From assembly GCA_009741485.1 (NCBI GenBank), contig CM019236.1, forward strand, positions 46,863,564-46,927,563: 64,000 nt of DNA, written 5' to 3'. The notes under the pieces were generated by a model, which was given only the letters and a program-made list of their open reading frames with translations, searched no databases and was not told the DNA's origin. Shown in pieces: positions 22,201 to 31,700 of this stretch (positions are counted from its first letter, which is position 1; every line of letters starts with the position of its first letter). This stretch comes from Malurus cyaneus samueli (taxonomy: Eukaryota > Chordata > Aves > Passeriformes > Maluridae). The position numbers and the translations under genes are program-made.

Positions 22201-25200
22201 TTTCTGTTTTGTTCTTGTTTTACAACTGCTGCTTTCCACTGAACAGGAGTCTTCATTGAGCTTCCTGTGAAACACTGGGTGAGTCTTGTCACCTGTGTGG
22301 CCTCAGTTCCCACTTTTGGAGTGGGCTAATAATCCTCATTTCTTCTAATAATCCTCGTTTCTTCTGCTTTGCGTGCCCGGGACTGGTGGTGGCAGGTACC
22401 GTCCTGCTGTTTGATCTCTGTTGGGCTTCCTGTGCATGGGAAATGATGCATATCAGTGCCATGGGACTGAGGATGCTGAAGGGCATGCGATTGCTCCATT
22501 CCGTGGTCCTACGCATGTATCCTGAAAATGATATGCTTATAGCTCGGTCCCAAGAGTGGTTTGTTTTATCAGGATATAGCTCAATGTGGTGTAGAGAACT
22601 TGTCTGAGGATCAGGGAAAAAGACTGCAGAGAACTCAGATGCAGTGCTACCTCTTTGACTCTTTAGTTCAGCTGTGGTGGGATGCGGCCATCCGTTGATG
22701 CAATGCAGTCATTAAAGTAGGTTATGGTGTAGTAGGTCTCCCACTCAATTCGTTGCATGCTAGCTACTGCAGCTTGTGTTTGTTCATCGACCATGGTGCT
22801 TCATTCATGGTTGCAATTCTACTGACTGCAGAAAACTACTAAATATGTTTCCTGGGGCTTTGTTGTTCAGAAGTCTCTGCTTTATGTTCAGTCCAGGCCA
22901 GCAGAGAGCAGTGGCAATGCGAGAAGAACTGGCACTGAGTAGGCTCTTTCCTTCTTATTTCCCCATCAGTGTGCCTGCCTGCAAGCAAGAAACTGTCAGA
23001 TGGAGAGCAAATACCTGACAGTCTTGAGGAAGCTGCAGGAGGCTGTGCCTGGCCTGCCCAATTCTCACGCTGAATTAGTGAAGAATCTCATCCAGGAAGC
23101 TCTCCAGTGGGATGTGAAGGAAGAAGCAGAAGAAGGTTTTAACTTGAACCCTGTAAGGTAAGAGTTGAGAGTGTGGGGACTTTCACAGCTTTGTAGAAGC
23201 CTGTTTGCAAAGGGAAGTGTGCAGCATAGAGACATCTGAGGACATTGCATAGCAGTAGCCTACATTTGTCTTTATAACTTCCTGCCCAATCAGTGGCCCT
23301 GTTCTGTAGCAGTTCCCTTTTTATCTGTTTGGCCAATCCTGCAGGTTCTTCAGGTAGCTTTGGAGATGCCTCTAGGCCAGGCTTGATGTCTTTGTCAAGA
23401 ATATGATGAAATCTTCAAAGTATCCCACCCTGTGGACAGGTGGTACACAAAGCTGTACTGTCAATACTCCTGGTTTGTTCTGATCAATCAGAGATTCGCA
23501 TTGGTTGCAGGGAGACATCTGAAAGGACTATGGATCTCTGTTCTTTGATCTGATGCCCCAAAGCCTTTCCAGTCCCCTCTTACAGAACTGTCTCTGCACT
23601 AGGACATAGCAGGGAGAGCAAGGGTGAGCTTGATCCCTTAGGGGCTGCTGATAGGGGTCTGATGAGATTGGTCTGCAGCTCAGAGCAAAGATACAGTTGA
23701 GTCTGAGTGCTGCAGGCTCTCATTTGTCTTCAAGGCTCTGAGGCAGGGTGTCACATGCAGCTGCCAGAGAAGTGACGGAGGAGTACTGCTACAAACAAGT
23801 GTTTGAGATCACTTTAAAAAAATCACCAGCAAGGGTGTCAGCAAAAACCGGACTTAATATTAAGTGACAGCATGACAAAGTTAAGTTGAGGCCTAACAAG
23901 AATTAGTGAGGCTCTTCACCACAGCCACAAGTGGTGAGGAGCCTCAAAAGGCAGGGGGGATGCATTCCCGCAAGTACCCGTGCTCTGGCATGGGTGGCGG
24001 GAACCTGGGAGAAGGCTGTTGCTGGTGTGACCCCAAGCCGTAAGTGTCTTTGACACAGGTACCAGCACTGTCATTTGAGCTTAACACTATCTTGTGTTCC
24101 TCCAGCGAGTATGATGAGTATGGGTTTATGACGGTACCTGACTACGAAATTGAGGACTGGAAACTCCTGGCCAAAATCCAAGCCCTTGAGATAAAGTCCA
24201 ACAAGCTGCGGAGCCAGGAAATAGTGGAGAAGCCCCTCCGTGACAGATGGAACAGCATTGGAGAGCTGAACCCCTCTGCCGAGCTGAAGAGTCTGATCCG
24301 AAGTGGCATTCCAGTGGAGCATCGGCAGCGGGTGTGGAGGTGGATGGTCAGCCGGCACTGCAGCCTCATTCCTGGCCACTACCAACGGCTGTTGGAGCAG
24401 AGCAGGAGCACCGAGCACCCTGCCTGCCGGCAGATCGAGCTTGACCTGCCCCGCACACTGACCAACAACAAGCATTTTTCCTCTCCCACCTCCCAGCTCA
24501 TCCCCAAGCTCCGGAGGGTGTTACTGGCATTCTCGTGGCACAATCCTGCCATTGGATACTGCCAGGGATTGAACAGGTGAGGAGCTAGGTATGCTGTCTC
24601 TTCACTGGAAAAGGTGTAGACACATATTTTAGGCTATGATTCCAGCAGCCGTAGACTCTTGCCTCTACAATTCTGTCCTAACTCTAGCTATTTACTTGCA
24701 GAATTCTGCATTTGATGCCTTTTTTTTCCCAGTGTTGTTGCTGGGATCCAGCAAGCAACAGGATGAACTTCTTTGGCATCTCTGTAGTTACAGAATAGGA
24801 AGGAACAGCTATAGAATGTAGAGTGAAGCTGTCCCAGAATAACGGTACAAGGCTGGGGCTGAGTTTTTTGAGAAGTAATCTGCTCAGCACAACACGCTGG
24901 TGATTCCCTTTTTTGCTGAGAACAGCTGGAGGAAATGTTGAAAAGTGTTAACATATGAGGGAGTTGCAGCAAGTGACACCAAAAGAGACTTGAGGAAACC
25001 AGGGTTGTTCTGTGTGGAAAACAGAAGATTCAGAGAATGTAAAAGCATCTTTCATTTTCCAAAGAAGGCTATAGGAAAGATGAACCTAAATTTCTTAGAA
25101 CTGTGCTGCCAAGTAGAAAAGGCACTAGGCATTAGTTGTAAGAAGGGAATTTCTTGTTCGACCTTTTCACATGAGGACGGCCTGTGTAAGCTATTTATTC

Positions 25201-28200
25201 CTAGTGACCTTTGGGTGGTCTTCAGAAAAATGATAGAAACTCTCCTTCAAAGAGCCCTTAATGTTTCTAGTCTGTCTAAAAGCGGGTAAGTCAGAGTTAA
25301 AGGATTTTGTGGCTGTAATAGAGGGTATGGGGAGGTGAACTGTATCACAAAACACTCCATTAGGCTTTTGTCACACCAGTTCCATGGTGTGGAATACAGG
25401 AACTGGGAATATGGGAAACTGACATATGGAAAAGAAAATCACAGCCCTATGGTTCCTTCAGAAGTAGAACAGATCGCTTCCCTCTGACTGGCTGTTCTGC
25501 TACATTTGATATTTTGGATGCCAGTGGAGCTGGAGACATGCAAAATTAAGTCTTTTGTTCTTCAGTTCCTGTGCTGATGACTCCTCCTGCAGTATTGAAT
25601 TCCCTCACCATGTCTTGTCCATCACAGATTGGCAGCTGTTGCTCTCCTGGTTCTGGAAGATGAGGAAAGTGCTTTCTGGTGTCTAGTCCATATTGTGGAG
25701 AATCTAATGCCGGAAGACTACTACAGTGACACACTGATAACATCACAGGTGAGCTGGGTACCCTCATATCTGCTTGGATTCTCATACAGTGATTTACAGT
25801 AAAGATTTAAAAGCGAGTAGTCAACCTGCTGTGTGTTTGATTTCTCACAGGACAGTGATAGCACCTTACAATCCTTTCCATTGCAGAGGTATTGGAGACT
25901 TGGAGTACAAAGTTGTTACACATCCAGGAGCAGCACACACAGAGCAGCAAAGTTAGTTGCCAGGTCTAAGAAACGGGATACCACTCCTGAGTAATAACTT
26001 GAAGGTCAGGTTAGTCAAAAGGAAAGTGCATATTAATTGCACTTTTACTGATTTTAAAAAGGGCTTAGTAGAGGTGAAGCAGCAAACTGGTATGTGTTGA
26101 CTGAGTATGAGGATGGCACCATTTTGCAGTCCTTCAGATGATTTATTTGAAGCTGCACTCTATCTTTGGAGTGCCATGTGCATGTGGATGAAAATACTGA
26201 GATTTTTGTATTCACTCTATTTCCCTCAGTTTGTGATCAAATGCAGTATTAGTTCTTACTGTGGGGCTCTCTGCAGATCAGAAAACCTGGCCTTTTGATA
26301 TCAAATGTTGTGCTGTGAGTAACTTACCACCTAATTCAAAATCATTGGATATCAAGGTTTTCAGCATGTCTTGTGTGAGATACACTGTGTCCTCCCAGGC
26401 AGACAAAAAGAAAAGCTGTCTCACATATAGTTCAATGGAATTGTAATTGTATGCCTGTGTCACCCACACCTATCAATGCCCAGTCTGGTGAGCCTGGCTG
26501 TGACCTTATCTATTGTGTATAGTCCTTTCAGAGAATCCTTTCAGAGTTTTATCTATGGGCTGACAATAGCTGAAGCTTCAAGGATCAGTAGCTGAGAGTA
26601 ATTGATTGTGCCAATGAATTTGGTGACTGATGTCTACTGAGACAGTGGTGTGCTGGTGGAGAGGCTAACCCACAGACTGGGGAAACAGTCAAATCACTGT
26701 GAAGATGGCAAAATGTCTGTCCAAAACACACTGTGTTAGCTGTGGGATTTAATACTCAACATTCAACAAGTAGAGATTGACAGGGAAAATGCGGCAGACT
26801 GAATGGGCTCCCCTGCATTTGATGAAAAAACACTGTCAGCTGAGAGACTTTTTTAGAAAGACTTTCTGACCTCATGTTTAGTCTCTGAAAGTCTAGCCAA
26901 GATCTGTGTAAAGAGGAACATCTAAGGCAATGCTTTGTGTGTTGGCTTGATAAATCGAGTTTGCTGGAAAACTTTAAGTTGCAAATTTTAAAGACAAAGC
27001 ATGTCACCTGTCTGGTTTGTACCACAGCTAAGTGGGCGGACACAGCTGGGTATTAATATGATACAGCATAGGGAAGACCTAAAGATGATCCTGCTCTTTA
27101 GGATTTATCCTCCAGAAATCATGGCTCTGCTGAGTTGAAGCCTTTGTAAACCTGGATCAAGGATCTCACTGACAGCTTTTCTGTGTTTTGCCTCATGCAA
27201 CCAGAAGCAAAGACAGTACTCAGACCACAAAGAGATGTTAAGTGAGAAAATCAGGTCCTGCTTGCAAAGTCAGAAGTATTCTAGGTGTTCAATCGGTTGG
27301 GCCATGTACAATCATTCACACGTAGGCAGATTTTAATGCCTGCCATTCAGCTGGATGCTCATGGTATCACAGAAAATCCCAGTAAGACCAATGCAGGAAG
27401 ATTTTCCCGCTTGATTTTGAGATTGGGAAGAAATATAATCCTTTGAGAGAGAAGAATGTATGTATCTGTGTTTGTATCTTGGCCCTGTTTTGGCTCCATG
27501 CCTTGCACTGGATGCAGCATACAGGTACACTGCACAGTGAGTTTGAAGGGAGATAAAGGATGCTCTGCTCTTCCAAGGGTGTGGTTCACTAGAAAGCAGC
27601 ATCAGTGATGACCCTGACATGCAAGGGCCTTTATCTTGTTGCACTGCTGCTCTTCTCCAACACTAGGATTGCTCTTGACTGGGACTGCATTGTTTTTCTA
27701 TTTTGTCAATTTTAGGTAGATCAGAGAGTCTTCAAAGACTTCCTGTCTGAGAAGCTGCCTCGTCTCACGACTCATTTTGAGCAGTATCGGATTGATGTCT
27801 CACTCATCACTTTCAACTGGTTTCTGGTGGCCTTTGTGGACAGCCTGATCAGCGACATCCTCCTGCGAGTGTGGGATGCCTTCTTGTATGAGGGAACAAA
27901 GGTACAACTCTTGATCTAGGCCTTCTTCCCATCTGCCCTCCCTCCTGTCACCTCTGTGACATGGTGACAGGGCGATGGACATACACATCTATCAAAGAGA
28001 TGTGAGTGTAACCGTTGTCCTGTCCTGCCTGTTTGGTGGCATGCCTTGATGTCTCCCAGTTTCTGTTTCCTATGTACTTGCTGCAAGTAGGCAGACCTAG
28101 TCCCTATACTGTGCACTTCGTACTTTTTAGCAGGTGGTTGTCTACTGAACAGCTCTCTGATAGGCTATGGTGTGTGGCAGAGCTATGGCACTGTGACACA

Positions 28201-29554
28201 GCTGAGAGTATTACAGATAAAGTGAGCATAAAATAAGCAGTATCTGAAAATGTGAGTCCTGCTTTGTCCCTGTGGATAGGGAGAACTGGAGAATCCTTGT
28301 GAAATCCCTGCAGGGTCCTTCTGTAGAGCCTGATCTTCTCTGGGATTGCATATTAGCTAATGGATAGTCATTCTCTTGCGATTAGCTCTGTAGTCCTTTA
28401 GGCCTGCTCTAGTACAGACTATTGAGAGCAGGAGTAACCCTAGGTTTAGCCTGTACTGCAGTGCTGTGTGCTTGACAACATCTTTTCTGCCAGGATGGCC
28501 TGGTCCTTCAGCTGCTAAAACTTTACCTGCTCAAATACCTTTCAACCCTACAGGTAATTTTCCGCTACGCTCTTGCAATTTTTAAATACAACGAGGAGGA
28601 AATCCTAAGAATTCATGACAGTGTGGAGATCTACCAGTACCTACGTTTTTTCACAAGAATGATCATGGATGGCAGGTAGGACTTCGAGTTATAGGCAAGC
28701 TTCCATGATGTATTTGCAGTTGCTTGCTTGTTAGATCAACTTAACAAGAGTTATGACTCGTTTATTAAGAGTAATACACTTGAAGAGTAAAAGATGGCGT
28801 ATGCATTGACAGGTCCATGGGACATGGATCCGTTTATCTCTTTTTGACTTCCCTTCATGGTGTTACACGAAATGTTTTTGACTGCAGCAGAGGCATACTA
28901 CAGCAGAGCAATCCACAAAATCTGGGCCAGCCTCCTTGTAAGCTGTGCTGTTGGTTGCTGGGTTTCTCTCAGCTGTAGCTGGGGTGTTTGGGAACACAGC
29001 ACAGCCCATGACCTTTAATGGCAACAGGTGTGTAAGATGATTTCTGTTACCAGAAGAGCTTAATATCAGGAATATTCTTCCCTGAGAGGCCATCAGAATC
29101 TGATCCACTGTCTCCTAAATGATGTTTGCACACTGATGCCTGAAGGGGTTGGATAGTATGTGAAGTACTGCTTGGGTTGGTGTTTGTGTGGGAAGCAATT
29201 CCTTTAAGACCCTGCTGCTTGCTGACTTCTGAGCTCAGAGAGCTGAAGGCTGATGTCCTACTCTTTAATACTCCAGGATGGTCTTGGTGTATCTGTTACC
29301 ATGTGTTATCAGCCAGCAAATAAGTTGACTAGACCTGTGCTTTCTGTTGTAGGAAGCTGATGAACATTGCGTTCAATGACTTAAACCCCTTTCCCATGAA
29401 ACTGCTGAGGAACCGTCGGTCAGCGCACAGGGAAGAGCTGGAGGCAGAGCTGTGTGAACTCGAACAGATCAAGGCAGCCTACGTAAAAGAGAGGGCAGAG
29501 CAGGGTCCTCAGGACCTGAAGGAGGTTGCTAGTGAAGAGGAAGAAGAGATCTGA
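12883..29554 (+). CDS. TBC1D2: TBC1 domain family member 2 (Armus/PARIS-1), Rab GTPase-activating protein, 13 coding exons
   Basis: TBC1D2 is a Rab7 GAP that binds active Rac1 and acts in endolysosomal traffic, autophagy and E-cadherin turnover. The exons are 12883-13290, 13903-14035, 14942-15083, 17137-17258, 17684-17871, 18937-19323, 20152-20262, 22970-23157, 24106-24576, 25628-25748, 27716-27901, 28554-28675 and 29353-29554. They join to 2,781 nt, or 926 residues plus TGA. Human TBC1D2 is of nearly the same length as I recall it. Domains are a PH domain (about 59-160), a long coiled coil (about 305-500), a TBC domain (about 620-817) and a short acidic C-terminal helix. Both GAP finger motifs are present: IELDLPR with the arginine at 676, and YCQG with the glutamine at 713. 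Human Armus also uses R676. TBC1D2B is excluded by the close match to TBC1D2 throughout. Confidence 0.95.
13903..14035 (+). CDS. TBC1D2: TBC1D2 coding exon 2 (PH domain end, residues 137-181)
   Basis: The exon encodes QAMMYWLQQLQMRRWEFCN, the C-terminal helix of the PH domain, and then a linker. The donor is taken at CAA/GTAGGT. Using the next GT five bases on would bring in a stop with exon 3. Confidence 0.92.
14942..15083 (+). CDS. TBC1D2: TBC1D2 coding exon 3 (linker, residues 181-228)
   Basis: The exon follows a long TTTTGTTTTTACATAG acceptor. It encodes a linker ending in ALQNISLKHPWTEIQ, a conserved TBC1D2 motif. The donor is GTAAGT. Confidence 0.92.
16734..16802. repeat. Purine-only GA-rich tract
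   Basis: An all-purine run of 51 nt (16,734-16,784) is followed, after one T, by another 16 purines. It lies in TBC1D2 intron 3. Such tracts can form triplex DNA, but no function is shown. Confidence 0.85.
17137..17258 (+). CDS. TBC1D2: TBC1D2 coding exon 4 (variable linker, residues 228-269)
   Basis: The acceptor is TTGTTTCAG and the donor GTGATT. The exon starts NTVYKQLWRN and continues through a poorly conserved acidic linker. The call depends on phase continuity with exons 3 and 5, which is exact. Confidence 0.85.
17684..17871 (+). CDS. TBC1D2: TBC1D2 coding exon 5 (residues 269-331, start of the coiled coil)
   Basis: The acceptor is CTCCCCTTAG and the donor GTGAGT at a codon boundary. 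The first half is variable linker. The second half, VSVLQQQILTLTEEVKSQK, starts the coiled coil and matches the family. Confidence 0.9.
18937..19323 (+). CDS. TBC1D2: TBC1D2 coding exon 6 (central coiled coil, residues 332-460)
   Basis: The exon is 129 whole codons of heptad-rich sequence. It includes LHKALEAAQQEKR, EDKDRLELVRHKVRQIADL, HVQLLMEKNHAKQEV and QQEEIEHLK. In human Armus the coiled-coil region carries Rac1 binding. The acceptor is CCTTTCCAG and the donor GTGTGT. Confidence 0.95.
19924..19935. repeat. Short (TA)n microsatellite
   Basis: Six TA units occur in a TBC1D2 intron between coding exons 6 and 7. Confidence 0.85.
20152..20262 (+). CDS. TBC1D2: TBC1D2 coding exon 7 (residues 461-497)
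   Basis: The exon encodes DDIDAYKTQNQFLNSEIHQV and continues the coiled coil to LLMK. It is 37 whole codons between a TTTATCGCAG acceptor and a GTAAGA donor. Confidence 0.94.
20358..20381. repeat. Poly(T) run of 24
   Basis: This is an uninterrupted T tract about 100 bp after coding exon 7 of TBC1D2. It could be the tail of a minus-strand retrocopy, but nothing recognisable lies on that side. Confidence 0.9.
20818..21905. mobile_element. Probable solo LTR of an avian endogenous retrovirus (ERVL-like)
   Basis: The stretch resembles avian LTR sequences I remember, in particular TTTAATATTGAAGTGAAAGC, GCATGGCAAAGTTCATTGGC, CCCACTGTGGTCCAGGAGAG and GACCACTGTTTGTAGGTACA. No gag, pol or env sequence is present, so it is read as a solo LTR. 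It lies in the TBC1D2 intron between coding exons 7 and 8. A shorter related piece occurs at 23,795-23,925. Ends and orientation are uncertain. Confidence 0.45.
22327..22364. repeat. 19-bp tandem duplication
   Basis: Two adjacent 19-bp units beginning TAATAATCCTC differ at a single base. They lie in the TBC1D2 intron between coding exons 7 and 8. Confidence 0.85.
22970..23157 (+). CDS. TBC1D2: TBC1D2 coding exon 8 (residues 498-560)
   Basis: The exon begins CACLQARNCQMESKYL and ends before the SEYDEYGF block, with the serine codon split by the intron. The acceptor is TTTCCCCATCAG and the donor GTAAGA. Confidence 0.94.
23795..23925. mobile_element. Second, partial LTR-like repeat in the next TBC1D2 intron
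   Basis: The order CACTTTAAAAAAATCACC, AGCAAGGGTGTCAGC, GGACTTAATATTAAGTGACA and GCATGACAAAGTT parallels the start of the repeat at 20,818. It is diverged and incomplete. Only the shared segment supports the call. Confidence 0.4.
24106..24576 (+). CDS. TBC1D2: TBC1D2 coding exon 9 (TBC domain first half, residues 560-717)
   Basis: This is the largest coding exon. It carries DEYGFMTVPDYEIED, the TBC entry segment IRSGIPVEHRQRVWRWM, the arginine finger in IELDLPR (R676) and the glutamine finger in GYCQGLN (Q713). Both catalytic residues are intact, so GAP activity is expected. The donor GTGAGG splits the arginine codon. Confidence 0.96.
25628..25748 (+). CDS. TBC1D2: TBC1D2 coding exon 10 (TBC domain, residues 717-757)
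   Basis: The exon encodes LAAVALLVLEDEESAFWCL and MPEDYYSDTLITSQ, typical helices of the TBC fold. The acceptor is CCATCACAG and the donor GTGAGC. Confidence 0.95.
27716..27901 (+). CDS. TBC1D2: TBC1D2 coding exon 11 (TBC domain, residues 758-819)
   Basis: The exon is 62 whole codons, including VDQRVFKDFLSEKLPRL, SLITFNWFLVAFVDSL and LLRVWDAFLYEGTK, the conserved C-terminal TBC motif. The acceptor is AATTTTAG and the donor GTACAA. Confidence 0.95.
28494..28553 (+). other. TBC1D2: Possible alternative in-frame extension of TBC1D2 exon 12
   Basis: A strong acceptor (CATCTTTTCTGCCAG, ending 28,493) lies exactly 60 nt upstream of the conserved exon start. The 60 nt are open in the TBC1D2 frame and encode 20 mostly hydrophobic residues. 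Use of this site would insert them inside the TBC domain end. Its use is inferred from splice-site quality only. Confidence 0.35.
28554..28675 (+). CDS. TBC1D2: TBC1D2 coding exon 12 (residues 820-860)
   Basis: The exon encodes VIFRYALAIFKYNEEEIL and then EIYQYLRFFTRM. The start at 28,554 keeps the family sequence GTK-V-IFRYALA unbroken. A competing in-frame acceptor 60 nt upstream, at 28,493, would add 20 residues. Confidence 0.92.
29353..29554 (+). CDS. TBC1D2: TBC1D2 coding exon 13 (C-terminus, residues 860-926, stop)
   Basis: The exon encodes RKLMNIAFNDLNPFPMK, then a charged helix with HREELEAELCELEQIKAAY. It ends in an acidic tail of glutamates and a TGA at 29,552-29,554. Confidence 0.95.
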
Positions 29555-31700
29555 CAAAAAGAGTGTTCATCATCACTTCCCTCCCATCTTGCAGAAGGTC
29601 ATCAGTAGCAGCTGTCAATAAGAAATGGATCAGAAATGGGAAGTGGGGTCACAGGAGTTTATCTGTTCCAGTAAGCAAGGCTGTAGTTATGGAACCATTT
29701 GGAGATCAAGTCAGACTTTATAATGAATTGGAAGGAGTCAGAGGAATTCTATCCCCTTCTGCACTTTTCCCCATTCAGCCCATCCTGCCCTTTGCAGTTC
29801 AGGATTGCAGCTGAGGGTGCAGAGGAAATATTCAGTTGTGGTACCATGACACAAATTGAAGCAGGACTTTTATACATTTTCTGATGGAGGCTTGAATAAG
29901 ATCTTTATGTACAAGTAAAATCTCCAGAAATAATGAGCATTCCCTCATAGGTACCTAGAGCTTCTGAATGGGTCAGGAAAAGAACTTGCTCTTTGAGAGT
30001 GTGGTGCCTTCAGAGTTTAGCTTGCCAGAAAAGTGTGTGTTTAATGTTGTTATTGAGTCAAGACACTGTCTCCAGATGAGTGTTAGGTTTGGGGAGGTCC
30101 TGAAGGCTGGAGGACATTGTCCCATGGGTCTCAGGCTGGGAAAAGGAAACAGGCTGTGGGACAGTAGCATTGCTTCTCCAGTTTAGTTCCTGTGGAAGTT
30201 CATGGGGGCACAAGATGTGTCGCCTCATTGACTGGAAATATTGGGAGCTCTCTCCCGTCTTTGTTTAGCTTTGAGGCCCTGCAGCATTCTGTGCTGGTGA
30301 GTTTGCTCAACAGAGGAACTCTCATCTCTGTGTGAAACCAATCACAGCCTGGCAGCATGCAGGGCCTAGTGTTATATGAATTTTACTGGGGATAACTGGA
30401 TCTTGTGATAGCCTCACTCCTGGCCATCTTTGCTCCACAAATATGCTCCTTCTATGCTGGACTTTTATGTTGATATCCCTGTCTCTAATTCCCATTTATT
30501 ATGGGAGGAATGAGGTCTTTTCTGTAGGAGTTTACAGTATTGAAGGTGTTTTACCCATGGCATATGGCTGTTGGCAAACCTGCAAACCCTGGGAACAAGG
30601 TCACAAAAGATGACTTGATATTCTTTGGTAAAAACCATTAATGTCTGATGAAACAAGGGAGACATTACTACTTGGGTTGAGCACACAGAGATGCCCTACC
30701 TGGCTCTGGGAATGGGGTCTGATAACCTTTTCCCCTGCCTCCCAGACTTGCCCACTCCTGCCCTAGATACCCTGCTTGTGCAGCTCAGCTCTCCACAGAC
30801 CCAGGATGAGTCAAGTACTTAGAAATACAACTTATTTTCCTTAACACAATGCTAGATCCTGTTGCTTGGCTTTCCTGCTGAGTGGTGCATTATTCCAGGT
30901 ATGCCTGCAGTGCTGGCACTGATAGCATGCAGCAGACCCTGCTATAATGGGAGCTCTGCTCTACGTTTTTTGACTGACCTTGAACGCAAGTGGATTATGC
31001 CTCCTTGTGGTTGATAACCCAGATCTTCAAGTTATCAGTACTTGCCGAGGAAGGGAAAGGACACATTCATAGCCCACAGTGTTCTCATCCTGGTGGGCTG
31101 TAGTCAAGATGACAGACTCTAGTGGAAACAGTGTCTATTCATCTGAGACACATGGTCTGCCTTGCTGTTAGCCGGTTTCAATGAATTACAGAAGACTAAG
31201 GTGGGAGAGACTTGTGGAGGCCAACCACACAGTAATCAAAGGAAATGAAATTTTGGGAAGAGTGAATAGATCCCCTGAATGTCAGTGAGAGCTGCACGCA
31301 TTGAAAGTATGGAATGAGAAGAAAATATTGCTGGAAGCTTACCACTATATCTGAAAAAAATGAACTAATTTTAAAACTGTGCCATCTAGTTAGGGAAGCC
31401 TAAAAGGCAGAAGGTTTTGCTTCACAGATGATACTGTTAATCTAATTTATTTATACTCTTATGTTCATGGGTGTAACAGATTTTTGCTATTGTTACAGAC
31501 ATCATCTTTTAAATCAAGGCCATGAAAATCAGTTTTCTTACAATTTTATTTTGTAGAGCTTGCTGTAACAGCTTAAAAATTTTTCCTCTGACTTTCCCTT
31601 ATGTTTATTTAAAAGGCATTTGAAACTTGTATTATTAGACTAAATCGTAGCCTGATGTATGTCTACAGTATATAATAAACACTACAATATGTGTTATGTG
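29555..31700 (+). other. TBC1D2: TBC1D2 3' UTR
   Basis: About 2.1 kb follows the stop without any coding signal. The first consensus AATAAA I see downstream is at 31,674-31,679, in an AT-rich stretch typical of a 3' end. Cleavage would be expected about 15-25 nt later. Confidence 0.6.
31674..31679 (+). terminator. TBC1D2: Poly(A) signal for TBC1D2
   Basis: A canonical AATAAA lies in AT-rich DNA on the coding strand, and I saw none between it and the stop codon. Confidence 0.6.

Noticed and set aside
29060..29165. CR1-like text (ATATCAGGAATATTCTTCCC, GGGGTTGGATAGTATG) in a TBC1D2 intron
   Set aside because: Two short resemblances to the CR1 3' region are present, but the order between them and the terminus are missing. 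This is too weak to annotate.
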